From NCBI GenBank assembly GCA_028023455.1, contig JAQFVV010006549.1, positions 746,001 through 810,000 of the forward strand: a DNA stretch of 64,000 nt, given 5' to 3'. Under the pieces are notes generated by a model, which saw nothing but the letters and a program-made list of their open reading frames with translations, had not been told where the DNA came from and made no database searches. Source of the stretch: Epiperipatus broadwayi. Lineage: Eukaryota > Onychophora > Udeonychophora > Euonychophora > Peripatidae. Numbering within the stretch: position 1 is the stretch's first letter; every line of letters begins with the position of its first letter. Positions 50,373 through 60,830 of this stretch are shown here, one piece after another. The position numbers and the translations under genes were made by a program.

Positions 50373-50380
50373 ATCTTTTT
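50373..50380. repeat. 8-bp direct repeat (left target duplication)
   Basis: ATCTTTTT here equals ATCTTTTT at 60822-60829. The two directly flank the terminal GGTCGTG...CACGACC of the inverted arms. Low sequence complexity tempers confidence. Confidence 0.6.
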
Positions 50381-52249
50381 GGTCGTGTTTTGCAGACTGT
50401 ACTGTCGCCGCTAGAGGCGCTGTTTCTCGCCGCTAGAGGCGCTGTTTCTGTGTTTTCACACAGAACATACAGGGTAGGGGCCTCAAAAGCAGACGACGCT
50501 TTTTCTGCCGATAGGTGGCGCTGTTCACCACGCGTACGCACAGGAACTTTCCACAAGCTGGCTGGCAGATTGCGTCGTCTGCTACCAAGAACCTAGGTGG
50601 CGCTGATTGCCGTAAACACATCGAGCTTATGTGTCGTCTGCTATCAGAAACTACCAAGATTCTAGCCCACTACGCGGCGCTGTTTCTCCACGTTACACAC
50701 GGTAAAAACAGCAACCTCTAAATGCCTCATTACTAACGTTTATGAACATAGTACTTAAAACATTCAGGGCCTATAATGTACAGGGGTGAATAATTTATAA
50801 AGTCATAACTATTTAAATATACGGTCAAACGTAATAATTTTACATTCTATTTCACCATTTTATGAATCTATGTATTTTTAAAGTATGACTTTGTAAAAAG
50901 CGATCTGTTTTTTTAATTATTTACTCTAAAAGTGGTTTTTTTTTTTTTTTTGTAAATAAAACAAAACGTGATTTTCGGTCTAAAAAAAAAAAAAAAAAGC
51001 TAATTTTTTTCCCTACGGCAGTATATCGTTCAAAAATGTATTGTTTTAAAAGATTATTGTTTGTAAAACTTTTTTTTTTACACTTTCAATTAATATTTTC
51101 AATAAATTTTAAAGTAATATAAATTATATTTCGGTTTATAGATTACTATTTCGAAAAATAAAGTGTTATTTGCGTGCTGGAAATACCGTGTGCTTGTTAC
51201 TCGCGAGCAATAATTCGAAGATATATGTTTATCAAAACTTCCTCTCACAATAATATTAAAGGCATAAATATTTATTGAAATTGTATTTAAAATTTTAGAA
51301 TCATTTTAATAACTAAAAATATCATATACTCACAAGGAAATTTCAAAATAATAGGTTTAATATGTGCCGTATGAGAAAAGTAAGAGTCAGAAAAAAAAAA
51401 AAGATTTAGAGCAAAATATATATACATTTAATATCTTTATTGATGGTTGGAATTTAAAAAGTTTCTTTCAAAACTGATGCTCGTGTTAGGCTTGTATACT
51501 GTTAAAATTAAAACTATTCGTCCTCATAAATAATTTGGAAGACATTGCCTGTCAAAATTGGATAATCATTGAAAATTATATATGATCTTAATAGCCTAAA
51601 ATTCAGAAGCCTGATAGTACTGTCTTTGCCAGTGCACTGTTTCTTTCTTTCATTATTGATACATAAGTAAGAACAGGTAAAACACATTTATTAAAAATCT
51701 TCCTTTACAGACACGTAGATATATTTCCTTTTAGTATCAAGTTATTTCTACCAAAAGCACTCCAACCAAGTTTAATCCTATGATTAATTTCATCCATTAT
51801 GTTTCCATATATATTAATAATCTGACCAAGTTGTTTGTAACTGTTAACTTCTTCTAATTCATCATAATCAATCTTTATTTTCATATTTTGAGAAAATCCA
51901 TTAAACTTTACTTTAGTCTTTTAACATTTATCTTTAGTCCTACTTTCATCTGATAACTCCTGCAACATTTCCTGCAGCTCTGAAGCATAAGTTGCAAAAA
52001 CAACTACATCATCTGCAAAATCTAAATGACTTAAATAATCTCCATTTACTTTCACTCCTATAGCTTCCCATTTTAATCCACAAAATATTTCTTGCAGCAC
52101 TGCTGTAAAAAGTTTTGGAGATATGGAGTCACCCTGTCTTACACTCTTCTCAATGTTGACTTTCCCAGTATCATTATCTAATCTAATTGTTGCTGTTGCA
52201 TTTTTATAAATATTCTTTAAAATTTGACAATATCTTGGGTCTATACCTT
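50381..52249 (+). repeat. Left inverted arm
   Basis: A GC- and CpG-rich terminus (50381-50720), an AT-rich middle with poly-T/poly-A blocks, then RTE-like coding sequence on the minus strand. It contains the un-interrupted version of the site where a PLE is inserted in the right arm (52153-52163). Confidence 0.9.
50405..50682 (+). promoter_or_regulatory. Cluster of CTCF-like motifs in the GC-rich arm end
   Basis: Four or five sites in the same orientation share a TAG-G-GGCGCTG core. These are CCGCTAGAGGCGCTG (twice, as a 22-bp tandem duplication at 50405-50448), CCGATAGGTGGCGCTG (50508-50523), CCTAGGTGGCGCTG (50592-50605) and CCACTACGCGGCGCTG (50667-50682). The AGGTGGCGC form is the known core of the CTCF insulator site in animals. 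The segment also carries GTCGTCTGCTA subrepeats. It stands out as a CpG-rich island in AT-rich DNA. Function is inferred only. Confidence 0.45.
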
Positions 52250-52619
52250 GATGATCCAATGCTTTAATCACTGAAGAAAAGTTTATAGATTCAAATGCCT
52301 TTTCATAGTCTACAAATCCAAAACATAATGGCAACTCATATTCATTTGTCCTTTCTATAACTTCTCTCAATACCTGGATATGATCTCCTGTACTAAAACC
52401 ACTTTTAAATCCAGCTTATCTTGGTTGGGGGAAATCCAATGTTCTCTGTAGGCGAGTTGTAACTATCTTGGTAAAAAATCTGTATGTAACTGATAAAAGG
52501 CTGATAGGTCTGTAATTTCTAATATCCTCTTTATCACCTTTTTTAAATATTAATATTAATACTGCATTCTTCCAATCATCTAGTACATCTTTATTATTTA
52601 GACATTTGGTATATAACAT
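51667..52619 (-). pseudogene. RTE-like reverse transcriptase in the left arm/centre
   Basis: On the minus strand the order is LYTKCLNNKDVLDDWKNAVL, KKGDKEDIRNYRPISLLS, then after a break GFVDYEKAFESINF (motif A). Next come VRQGDSISPKLFTAVLQEIF (motif B), HLDFADDVVVFA (motif C, FADD) and a thumb remnant. It ends abruptly near 51.67 kb at LPVLTY, with no C-terminal zinc/helical region, so the LINE is 3'-truncated where the non-coding arm begins. A stop follows the YADD-equivalent region at about 51.92 kb. It belongs to the widespread RTE/BovB-like group by motif. Confidence 0.75.
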
Positions 52620-53602
52620 TGCAAAAAAAAAATTCTATTTTTTCCCCTGCTTCTTTTAATATATCAATTATAATTCTACTATTACCTGGAATCTGGAATC
52701 TTTTCGTTCTTCATATATTTAATTGCATGTCTCACTTCTTCATTTAAAATTCTGGGTAATTCAGATGTCATAGATATAGGAGGTATTTCTTCTTTATTAC
52801 TATATAATTCATCACATGATCACATTTCCTATATATGATCATGTGATGCTTAATGGTTTAACACCAATCCTGCCTAATGGGATAGTGGTGGCTATGGTTG
52901 TAAAAGAGCCAAAGACACCAAAATGTATGGGTGCTGAACTGAGTTCAGACCCATATGACTATATAAGCTATTGAGCTTAGATTGAAAATATTTTTTGTGT
53001 TTTCAATTTCAATCTCATAGTTTTGTAGTTAAGTAGAGATAAAAGGTGGTTGCTAGAGGGTTGCATTAGATCCTAAGATCTAGATGCAGTGCTCTCAGAT
53101 CCAAAGCTCCTCACTGACGAAGGCCACAAGCCAGAAACTAATCTGGGGATATTGGATGAGTAGGCATTAGATAGGGATTTTATGCACAAGCCTTCTGGCA
53201 TCCATTGATTACTCTGTTTAGCACAGGTGGCAATACTGTATGGAGAGTTTTGCTCTGTTTACTATTTACTACATAATTCTTTATAAAAGTCTTCTATCCA
53301 TTTCATGATGTCATCTCTCTTTTTAGTAATAATTCCAGCTTTTTTTTATTGCAGATATGAATTTCCTACCAATACCAAAATGTTGTTTTACACTTTTGAG
53401 ACTTTCATTCCCTTCTGATGCTTTCCTTGCTAGTTCAGTTATACTTTCTTATATCATTTTCAAATCTTTTCTGCATCAATTTACAAAATTTGAGATATTC
53501 AATCCTTTTTAATGCATCATTTTTGTATATATTCATATTCCTTCTTTTTTTCATAAATTCTTTAGTCTCAGTAGAAATGTTATTGGTCAAGTGCTGCTTT
53601 TT
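52620..53602 (-). pseudogene. RTE-like linker region, split by the R2 insertion
   Basis: The endonuclease-RT linker is decayed but traceable: a FYKEL-like block near 53.28 kb, then, past the inserted R2, EEIPPISMTSELPRILNEEV and AIKYMKNEK near 52.72-52.79 kb. Confidence 0.6.
52811..53266 (+). mobile_element. R2 repeat inserted in the RTE-like LINE
   Basis: A 456-bp insert is flanked by 13-bp direct repeats with one mismatch (TACTATATAATTC 52798-52810; TACTACATAATTC 53267-53279). Its left end is a 12-bp palindromic pair, ATCACATGATCA/TGATCATGTGAT. It contains CTGACGA (53114-53120), AGGC...GCC and GAAAC, a hammerhead-core-like order with a possible ACUAAUC/GAUGAGU stem, but stem I is not evident. 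It is homologous to the two copies at 20.86-21.38 kb. The class is unknown (SINE-, MITE- or PLE-derived). Confidence 0.65.
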
Positions 53603-54540
53603 TCAACCAGCTATTTTTGTTGCAGTTTTTAAAAGTGTATCAGTTGTTTTCATATTAATTTCATTCAAATCTGAATCATGTTCAAAATCTACTAATACTT
53701 GAAAATTATTTGTAAGTTCTAATTTAAATTCATTAGAATGTTTCTGAAAATTAGGATTATCAACTGTAAATATTGTTTTTCTTAATAATTTTTGTCTCTC
53801 TAGTTTTGCATTAACATGGATTTCACATCTTACTAACCGATGATCACTACCTCTGTTAAATTTATTAAGAACATTACAATCTTGAAATATGTATTTTCTG
53901 TTAGTCAAAATATAATCCAATTCTGCTGTATTTTCATTTGGATGCTTCCATGTCCATTTCCTTTTAAAATTTTTCTCAAAATAATTCATAATATAAAGTT
54001 TTCCTTTTCCTGCAAACTCCACAAGTCTCTGTCCTCTCTCATTTCTATTAACATAACCAAAATTACCGCCAGCACTTTCATCTTTCATTTGTTTACCAAT
54101 TCTAGCATTAAAGTCTCCCATAACAATTTTAAAATGTTGTTAACTCTGACCAAAAGCCTTTTGTGCATCCATATAAAAATCTTCTACTACTTCATCACTT
54201 TGAGAACTTGTTGGGGCATAAACCTGAATTATCTGCATTTGGTATCTGCTATTAAGTTGTATAACTAATCTTGCCACTCTGTCCGATACACCATCAATCT
54301 CCACAATGTTGTTCTTCTACTTTTTATTTATAATGAATACTACTCCACTTGTATTTCCAATATTTGTGCCTTTATAATAGAGTACATGTTCACTTTTTAA
54401 AACAATTGGCTCTTCGCCTTTTCTTCTAACTTCACAAAGTCCAATAATATCCCATTTAATATAAGACAGTTTTTCTTCTAACTCTTGCAATCTTTCTTCA
54501 CTTGAAAGTGATCTGCTGTTGTAAGTGCCTAAATAAAAAA
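53603..54540 (-). pseudogene. RTE-like APE endonuclease (broken)
   Basis: From about 54.53 kb leftward it reads TYNSRSLSSEERLQELEEKL, KWDIIGLCEVRRKGE (catalytic Glu) and a stop near 54.32 kb. Next are IIQVYAPTSSQSDE, VMGDFNARIGKQ (GDFN), FGYVNRNERGQRLVEFA, RKWTWKHPN, ELDYILTNRKY and FNRGSDHRLVRCE (SDH). All catalytic motifs of the APE fold are kept. Breaks are few (stops near 54.32 and 54.14 kb). It would nick target DNA for the RTE-like element. Confidence 0.8.
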
Positions 54541-55333
54541 GGCATCATCAAATGGCAGCCTGTGTCCACAATCAGGGGATTCTGTGCAGCCTCTGCCTTC
54601 GGCCACCAACTGCTATCTTGGTTGGTGACTTTAGTCTCCTGGGAATAAGGGCCATGATTTATTTTTGTCTGTCATAACTGTATATATATATTGGCATTTT
54701 TCCATTATCATTTACACAAGCATTCATTCTGCCTTATCAGGCAACTGAGAAGAAAGTCCATGGTGTTTTTTGATCTTAAACTCAGAGGTAAAAATCCAAT
54801 AACTTCGTCGTGCTGGCTAATGTGTGTTGGTGAGCAGCCCATCCATGTTTATATACTGTATGAATAATCACATAGTAATAACAGCTGCAAATGACAAGAA
54901 CATATGGAGTGGACATTAAAAATTTGCCTTGCTCAGTTTCTTTAAGGCCTCCAAGAGGAATCAAAGGGTTTCCTTTCAATTAATAGGATGACAAGAAATT
55001 TGTAACCTCCTGAGTGTAGACAATTTCTTGCATTAAATCAAATCTTAATGATTAATCAAAGTAAATTATAGTTTATTAGTTGATATTGTGAAATTGGTAA
55101 ATATTTAAGTGTCTCTGTTGGGTGATATATATTAAAATTTGTCTATTTAGAAATTCATCTATAGATTCATTAAACCACCTAACTACTCACAAACATTATA
55201 TTAGAAAATTTGTAGAGATTCTAACCAGTAAATAAATTCAAGTATATTTATTATCTCCTTTAAGTTTGCCACTGTTTTCTGTTTGATCACAAATGCTATA
55301 ATACATCATAATGACAATTCTAGAGATATCGTT
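54541..55333. other. Centre of the palindrome: LINE 5' region and unpaired DNA
   Basis: 54.55-54.80 kb is less AT-rich and may be the LINE 5' UTR. 55.0-55.33 kb is AT-rich. No gene recognised. Confidence 0.45.
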
Positions 55334-55430
55334 GAGGTATAGATCCAAGATATTGTCATATTTTAAAGAATATTTATAAAAATGCAACAGCAACAATTAG
55401 ATTAGATAATGATACTGGGAAAGTCAACAT
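55334..55430 (+). repeat. Right arm, inner piece
   Basis: 97 bp matching the complement of 52153-52249 (RTE-like RT) with few differences. It is cut off from the rest of the right arm by the PLE insertion. It ends in AAAGTCAACAT. Confidence 0.85.
55420..55430. repeat. 11-bp target duplication, left copy
   Basis: AAAGTCAACAT here and at 59060-59070. The left arm carries the same sequence once (complement, 52153-52163), so this is the pre-insertion sequence duplicated by the PLE. Confidence 0.85.
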
Positions 55431-57589
55431 ATTAAAGTAATTTCCTTGAATTATTAAATTGAAAACATTTTTATAAAGCATGTTTATATATATTATTTGA
55501 AGTATATTTCTAATATTTAATGTAATGGGTGCTTTATAATTAACAATTTTATAATTAATGAATATAAATAAATATAAGAAGTAATTTTCTTTTGAGTGGT
55601 ATGTTAAAGAATTATAATTTCTTTGTTCCTAATATGAAAGATACTTTCTATATCTGTTTTCGTATCATTAATTTGAATTATTTGAAAGTAAGACAAAAGA
55701 GTTACTAATGAATAATATTTTTACCTAATTTTTCATATTGTTAGGTTCAACTCTAAATTATCTTAAATATCATAAGAATTAAGAGGTTATTAAATGTTTA
55801 GGTATTTAGCCTTTATTGGTACATAATTAAATATGAATGAAATTAGAGTTTTATTTTGTATATTATTATCTTTAAAATGAATCACAAATTATGCTTCCCC
55901 CTTCCCTAATGCAATTTGAGAATGTTTGTAATTTTTATTTTTATGAGATTAGTCAAATAATTTAAATATTTAGGTTCAAGAATACAAAAATTGGACAGTT
56001 ACAATAGTTGTAGGCTACATAATTGCCCAGTCACAAAATTCAGGTGAAGCTGCAGTACAAGTTATAAATGAAATTCTATGGAGAAGTCCAAAGATACTAA
56101 ACCATTTTAATAGCACTTTATAGGAAAAACAATTACTGTGTGCATTGGATTTCTGACTTTCAATGCTCATATCTTAATTAAAAACAATCAGGGAACAAAT
56201 AATTTTAAAAAATTTTCAGGAGAAAAAAAGAAAACAGACAAAGAAAATCTTTGACCATTGATCATTTTTTATTAATCTGAGCTAGGATGAAATAGTGAAT
56301 GCCCATGCCTTATTCACTCCAATTTTATTTAAGTATAAATTTGGTCACTTAACTACTGGAGGCATTCAATCAAGAGCACGATGTGCAGTGCTAAATATTC
56401 AAGAAATTAATATTTGTGTTGGGGGAGGGAGAATCAATGGTCTGGCATTCGGTCAACTCAAATACAATTACTAGCTTTTTAATAACAGTGATTTTAATAT
56501 ACATCATTAGACCTGAAATTATCTTGACTGCTATAAAACAGACTTATCTTCTGATAGATTTTCATCTCACCCAAAGCAATGCCATTCTGATTGTAATGCT
56601 TTGCATAAGTCTCATTTACTAAGTCAAAGACTTATGATTTGGAGGTGAATAACACAGGTGATGAATGAACATATAAAAATTTTGCAGTTTTAATTTTAAT
56701 AAAGAACAACTATTGATAAGCAAATATTCTATAAAAACAAAAATAAATGAATTTAGGAAAAGTTACTGATTTTAGCTTTTTCAGAATTTCAAAATATGAT
56801 ATACATGTATAAACAACATCCCATTAATAGTTAAATCCCCCAGCCAGATGTTGATTAATAAAACCTCAAAATATCTAGTCAACATACCATTGCAGTCAAA
56901 TTCCTTACTACATTAGGTGTTTCAATTCAAATAAGTCTTTAGACTATTCTGGAGAAACAAAAACAGTCCCAAGCATTATACATATTGACTTGAAAACAGG
57001 AAATGTTTATCTGAAAATTTGTGATGATAGGGATTTTACCTGTAATTATATATTGAACTATTTCCATCATCTGTTAATAATTATGAAATATTTTTAAAAG
57101 ATATCTAACTTTATTTAAACTTTTAAATACATTCAACTGTTAGCAAAGCATACAGATTAATTTATTACAACATTTTGAGTGCTCTTTTTTACTCATCTCT
57201 TCTTCAAATGTTGCTGGCCTTACCAGTGAAAGTACTAGCATGGAAATTGAACCTTCGATTTTAGTTTTGTGAATTTAAGATAATGCTTGCTCTTACTAAT
57301 TAGCTATTCTGAAAAACCAAATCACTAGAAATTTTATATATTTATCTATGAAGATTCTCTTGGTTTCTCCAGTTTTTTTAAGGGCAAGGTTAATGAGTAG
57401 TTTTGAAATATTATGAATTATTTACATTAGACTGATTTATAAAGTTATCTACTATAAATGTGAATGGTTTATACAAATTTTACTTTTTACTTTCTGCCTG
57501 TTATTTTTCTTGTCCAATGTATTTTAGGTCCATTTGGTTTTTCTTTTTAATCATTACTTTTTGTTCTTTTAATTACGTATTTTGAAATG

Positions 57590-57660
57590 AGTCAGATGAT
57601 TTCAGCCATATATGTTCTTCCATATTCACATGGTATTTCATAGATGCAGTTTTTGTTTTT
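57590..57660 (-). pseudogene. PLE GIY-YIG motif remnant
   Basis: CIYEIPCEYGRTYMAEI on the minus strand corresponds to the usual VYEIPCxCGxxYIGE block. The second Cys is Tyr and YIGE is YMAE, so both a zinc ligand and the core Gly are lost. A stop follows shortly. Confidence 0.65.
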
Positions 57661-58255
57661 CAATATTTGTAGTTTGTGTTTTATAGAAGTTAGACTTTTT
57701 CATAGGGCACTTATGACTTTGGAAAGAAATCTTAATATACTGATCACAGATTTACTTTAGTTTAGCTGCAATTACTAATATCTATGGATATGCTTTAATA
57801 CCTATAATTGTTTTTATGGTGTTTCTTTTAATTGGCTATTTTATAATGATAGCTGATGGATAAGTATTTTTCATGAGAGTTTATGCTTTATGATTTTTCT
57901 TTTTCCAAGTTATTGGTTTCTGAATAAGAATTTTTATTCTGATTAGAGCATGTGAGTTTTCCGTTGATTGTAATTTTGATTTTGCTATGAGGGAATCTTG
58001 TCAAAAGAAAATTAAGAACTGTAATGTCTGTTCTTGTTTTAATTCTATTGTGAACTTAATTAAAAGAACATAATTATTGATAGTATCCAGAATGTTTGTA
58101 GAAATGCTTTACCGTATGGCCATAGAAAAGCCAGACTTTAATTGTAGATAGAATTTTATTTATGGTTGTAGTTTCAAGTTCTTCCATGTAAATATTGCTG
58201 ATCAGAGATAGCAATAAGGAATCAAAAAGCATCTTTTGATTTTGTTGGAAGAATT

Positions 58256-58715
58256 CTATAGTATATAATAATAGTATGCTGTGCAGAATGTTAAGTGTAA
58301 TAAACTATCAATTGGAAGAATTATTCTGGTTTGTACACTACTATTGGTATTTAATCTTTTTTTTACATTAGATAATGCTTTATCACAGAGTACTTTTGTG
58401 ATTAAGTTTTTCACATCAAAATTTCCCAATATGTTAGTTCTTTCACTTTTCATGTTGATTAATTCTACAATTTTCTTAGAATCTCTAACATAGAACTGTC
58501 TCTTCTATGCCAAAGGACTAAGAACATTAGAATTTTTGATATAGTGAGTTTTCAGAATTAACAATAGATCTTAATGGAACCTGGCCTTTATTGATTTTAG
58601 ATGACCACAAAGATGTGGAATTTTTGCCAAAATATGTCAATCTAATTTTTTCTGAAGCATTGAAATAGTTGTGATCAGGGATGCTTTCTGAATAATATTT
58701 ACAGTTGTGATTCAT
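58256..58715 (-). pseudogene. PLE reverse transcriptase fragments
   Basis: Two short frames (58527-58715 and 58256-58453) carry KINKGQVPLRSIVNSENSLY, then FDVKNLITKVLCDKALSNVK with the motif A Asp. The order and spacing fit the Penelope RT. Stops before, between and after make it non-functional. Motif C could not be read clearly. Confidence 0.7.
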
Positions 58716-59059
58716 AGCTAGTATGGGACTTTTAGTCTGTTGGGAGAAGCTCTTATTGTATCATAATTACTATTATCCATTTACAAATGTTACATTGCTC
58801 TTGCTAGCAGGAAGAATGCTTATAGATTTGTCTAGTTTAAGATTTAATAGATTTTTCTCTCAACATAAGTGATATTAGATTTGTATTGTTGGTGTCTCAT
58901 TTTCCAGCGTAATTTTGCTTTCTCTTAACAAAGTCTCACTTGCAGTCTAAATAATTCTGTCTGGGAATGAATGAGAGGATTTAGTTATAAGCTTTTAGAA
59001 GCTGATTGGAAAACTTATGAAATCTTTATCAGTAAATTTATTTTTTAACAAAGATTATT

Positions 59060-59070
59060 AAAGTCAACAT
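59060..59070. repeat. 11-bp target duplication, right copy
   Basis: AAAGTCAACAT, identical to 55420-55430. The RTE-like frame continues directly after it (TGAGAAGGGTGTAAG). Confidence 0.85.
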
Positions 59071-59560
59071 TGAGAAGGGTGTAAGACAAGGTAACTCCAT
59101 ATCTCCAAAACTTTTTACAGCAGTGCTGCAAGAAATATTTTGTGGATTAAAATGGGAAGCTATAGGAGTGAAAGTAAATGGAGATTATTTAAGTCATTTA
59201 GATTTTGCAGATGATGTAGTTGTTTTTGCAACTTATGCTTCAGAGCTGCAGGAAATGTTGCAGGAGTTATCAGATGAAAGTAGGACTAAAGATAAATGTT
59301 AAAAGACTAAAGTAAAGTTTAATGGATTTTCTCAAAATATGAAAATAAAGATTGATTATGATGAATTAGAAGAAGTTAACAGTTACAAACAACTTGGTCA
59401 GATTATTAATATATATGGAAACATAATGGATGAAATTAATCATAGGATTAAACTTGGTTGGAGTGCTTTTGGTAGAAATAACTTGATACTAAAAGGAAAT
59501 ATATCTACGTGTCTGTAAAGGAAGATTTTTAATAAATGTGTTTTACCTGTTCTTACTTAT
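59071..59560 (+). pseudogene. RTE-like reverse transcriptase, right-arm copy
   Basis: VRQGNSISPKLFTAVLQEIF, HLDFADDVVVFATYASELQE and then, past a stop at 59300-59302, a KLGWSAFGRN thumb segment and IFNKCVLPVLTY. It is the same as the minus-strand copy in the left arm apart from a few substitutions. The 5' part lies beyond the PLE insertion. Confidence 0.75.
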
Positions 59561-60821
59561 GTATCAATAATGAAAGAAAGAAACAGTGCACTGGCAAAGA
59601 CAGTACTATCAGGCTTCTGAATTTTAGGCTATTAAGATCATATATAATTTTCAATGATTATCCAATTTTGACAGGCAATGTCTTCCAAATTATTTATGAG
59701 GACGAATAGTTTTAATTTTAACAGTATACAAGCCTAACACGAGCATCAGTTTTGAAAGAAACTTTTTAAATTCCAACCATCAATAAAGATATTAAATGTA
59801 TATATATTTTGCTCTAAATCTTTTTTTTTTTTTCTGACTCTTACTTTTCTCATACGGCACATATTAAACCTATTATTTTGAAATTTCCTTGTGAGTATAT
59901 GATATTTTTAGTTATTAAAATGATTCTAAAATTTTAAATACAATTTCAATAAATATTTATGCCTTTAATATTATTGTGAGAGGAAGTTTTGATAAACATA
60001 TATCTTCGAATTATTGCTCGCGAGTAACAAGCACACGGTATTTCCAGCACGCAAATAACACTTTATTTTTCGAAATAGTAATCTATAAACCGAAATATAA
60101 TTTATATTACTTTAAAATTTATTGAAAATATTAATTGAAAGTGTAAAAAAAAAAGTTTTACAAACAATAATCTTTTAAAACAATACATTTTTGAACGATA
60201 TACTGCCGTAGGGAAAAAAATTAGCTTTTTTTTTTTTTTTTTAGACCGAAAATCACGTTTTGTTTTATTTAAAAAAAAAAAAAAAAAACCACTTTTAGAG
60301 TAAATAATTAAAAAAACAGATCGCTTTTTACAAAGTCATACTTTAAAAATACATAGATTCATAAAATGGTGAAATAGAATGTAAAATTATTACGTTTGAC
60401 CGTACATTTAAATAGTTATGACTTTATAAATTATTCACCCCTGTACATTATAGGCCCTGAATGTTTTAAGTACTATGTTCATAAACGTTAGCAATGAGGC
60501 ATTTAGAGGTTGCTGTTTTTACCGTGTGTAACGTGGAGAAACAGCGCCGCGTAGTGGGCTAGAATCTTGGTAGTTTCTGATAGCAGACGACACATAAGCT
60601 CGATGTGTTTACGGCAATCAGCGCCACCTAGGTTCTTGGTAGCAGACGACGCAATCTGCCAGCCAGCTTGTGGAAAGTTCCTGTGCGTACGCGTGGTGAA
60701 CAGCGCCACCTATCGGCAGAAAAAGCGTCGTCTGCTTTTGAGGCCCCTACCCTGTATGTTCTGTGTGAAAACACAGAAACAGCGCCTCTAGCGGCGACAG
60801 TACAGTCTGCAAAACACGACC
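59071..60821 (-). repeat. Right inverted arm, outer piece
   Basis: Inverted copy of the left arm from 52152 to 50381. It includes RTE-like VRQG...FADD coding on the plus strand (59071-59560), the AT-rich middle, and the GC-rich end with the CTCF-like motifs reversed (60500-60800). Here the 22-bp TCGCCGCTAGAGGCGCTGTT unit is single, not duplicated. Confidence 0.9.
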
Positions 60822-60829
60822 ATCTTTTT
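60822..60829. repeat. 8-bp direct repeat (right target duplication)
   Basis: ATCTTTTT, matching 50373-50380. Confidence 0.6.
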
Positions 60830-60830
60830 T

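Larger units (their letters stand above)
55431..59059 (-). mobile_element. Penelope-like element inserted in the right arm
   Basis: A 3.63-kb insert bounded by the 11-bp duplication. Minus-strand reading gives, in order, KINKGQVPLRSIVNSENSLY, DVKNLITKVLCDKALSNVKK, a SNIYMEELE block, and CIYEIPCEYGRTYMAE. These are the finger, motif A, motif B-adjacent and GIY-YIG blocks of a Penelope/Poseidon-type PLE. It is much decayed and belongs to a different PLE family from that at 22.7 kb. A hairpin motif (TTGAAGAAGAG...GAGCACTC, complement near 57.2 kb) resembles the one at 9998. The 55.4-57.1 kb part is non-coding tail or contains further unrecognised material. Confidence 0.8.
50381..60821. mobile_element. 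10.4-kb palindromic composite with long inverted arms
   Basis: The ends GGTCGTGTTTTGCAG and CTGCAAAACACGACC are perfect inverted copies flanked by an 8-bp direct repeat. The arms (left 50381-52249; right 55334-55430 plus 59071-60821) are near identical, with only a few differences seen by eye. The outer ~1.28 kb of each arm is non-coding. The inner ~0.58 kb is the 3' part of an RTE-like ORF. The unpaired centre (52250-55333) holds the rest of that LINE on the minus strand. Long arms plus an 8-bp duplication suggest a foldback-like or TIR DNA transposon. Inverted duplication with later homogenisation is the alternative. No transposase was found. Confidence 0.65.

Noticed and set aside
50308-50721. 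Open frames of 68-82 codons in the GC-rich arm end, repeated at 60503-60791
   Set aside because: They overlap on both strands, exist only because the island is GC-rich, and show no domain. The two sets are the same arm DNA inverted.
52811-53266. R2 as an intron of the RTE-like ORF
   Set aside because: No GT...AG ends in the coding orientation, while direct repeats at both edges indicate insertion.
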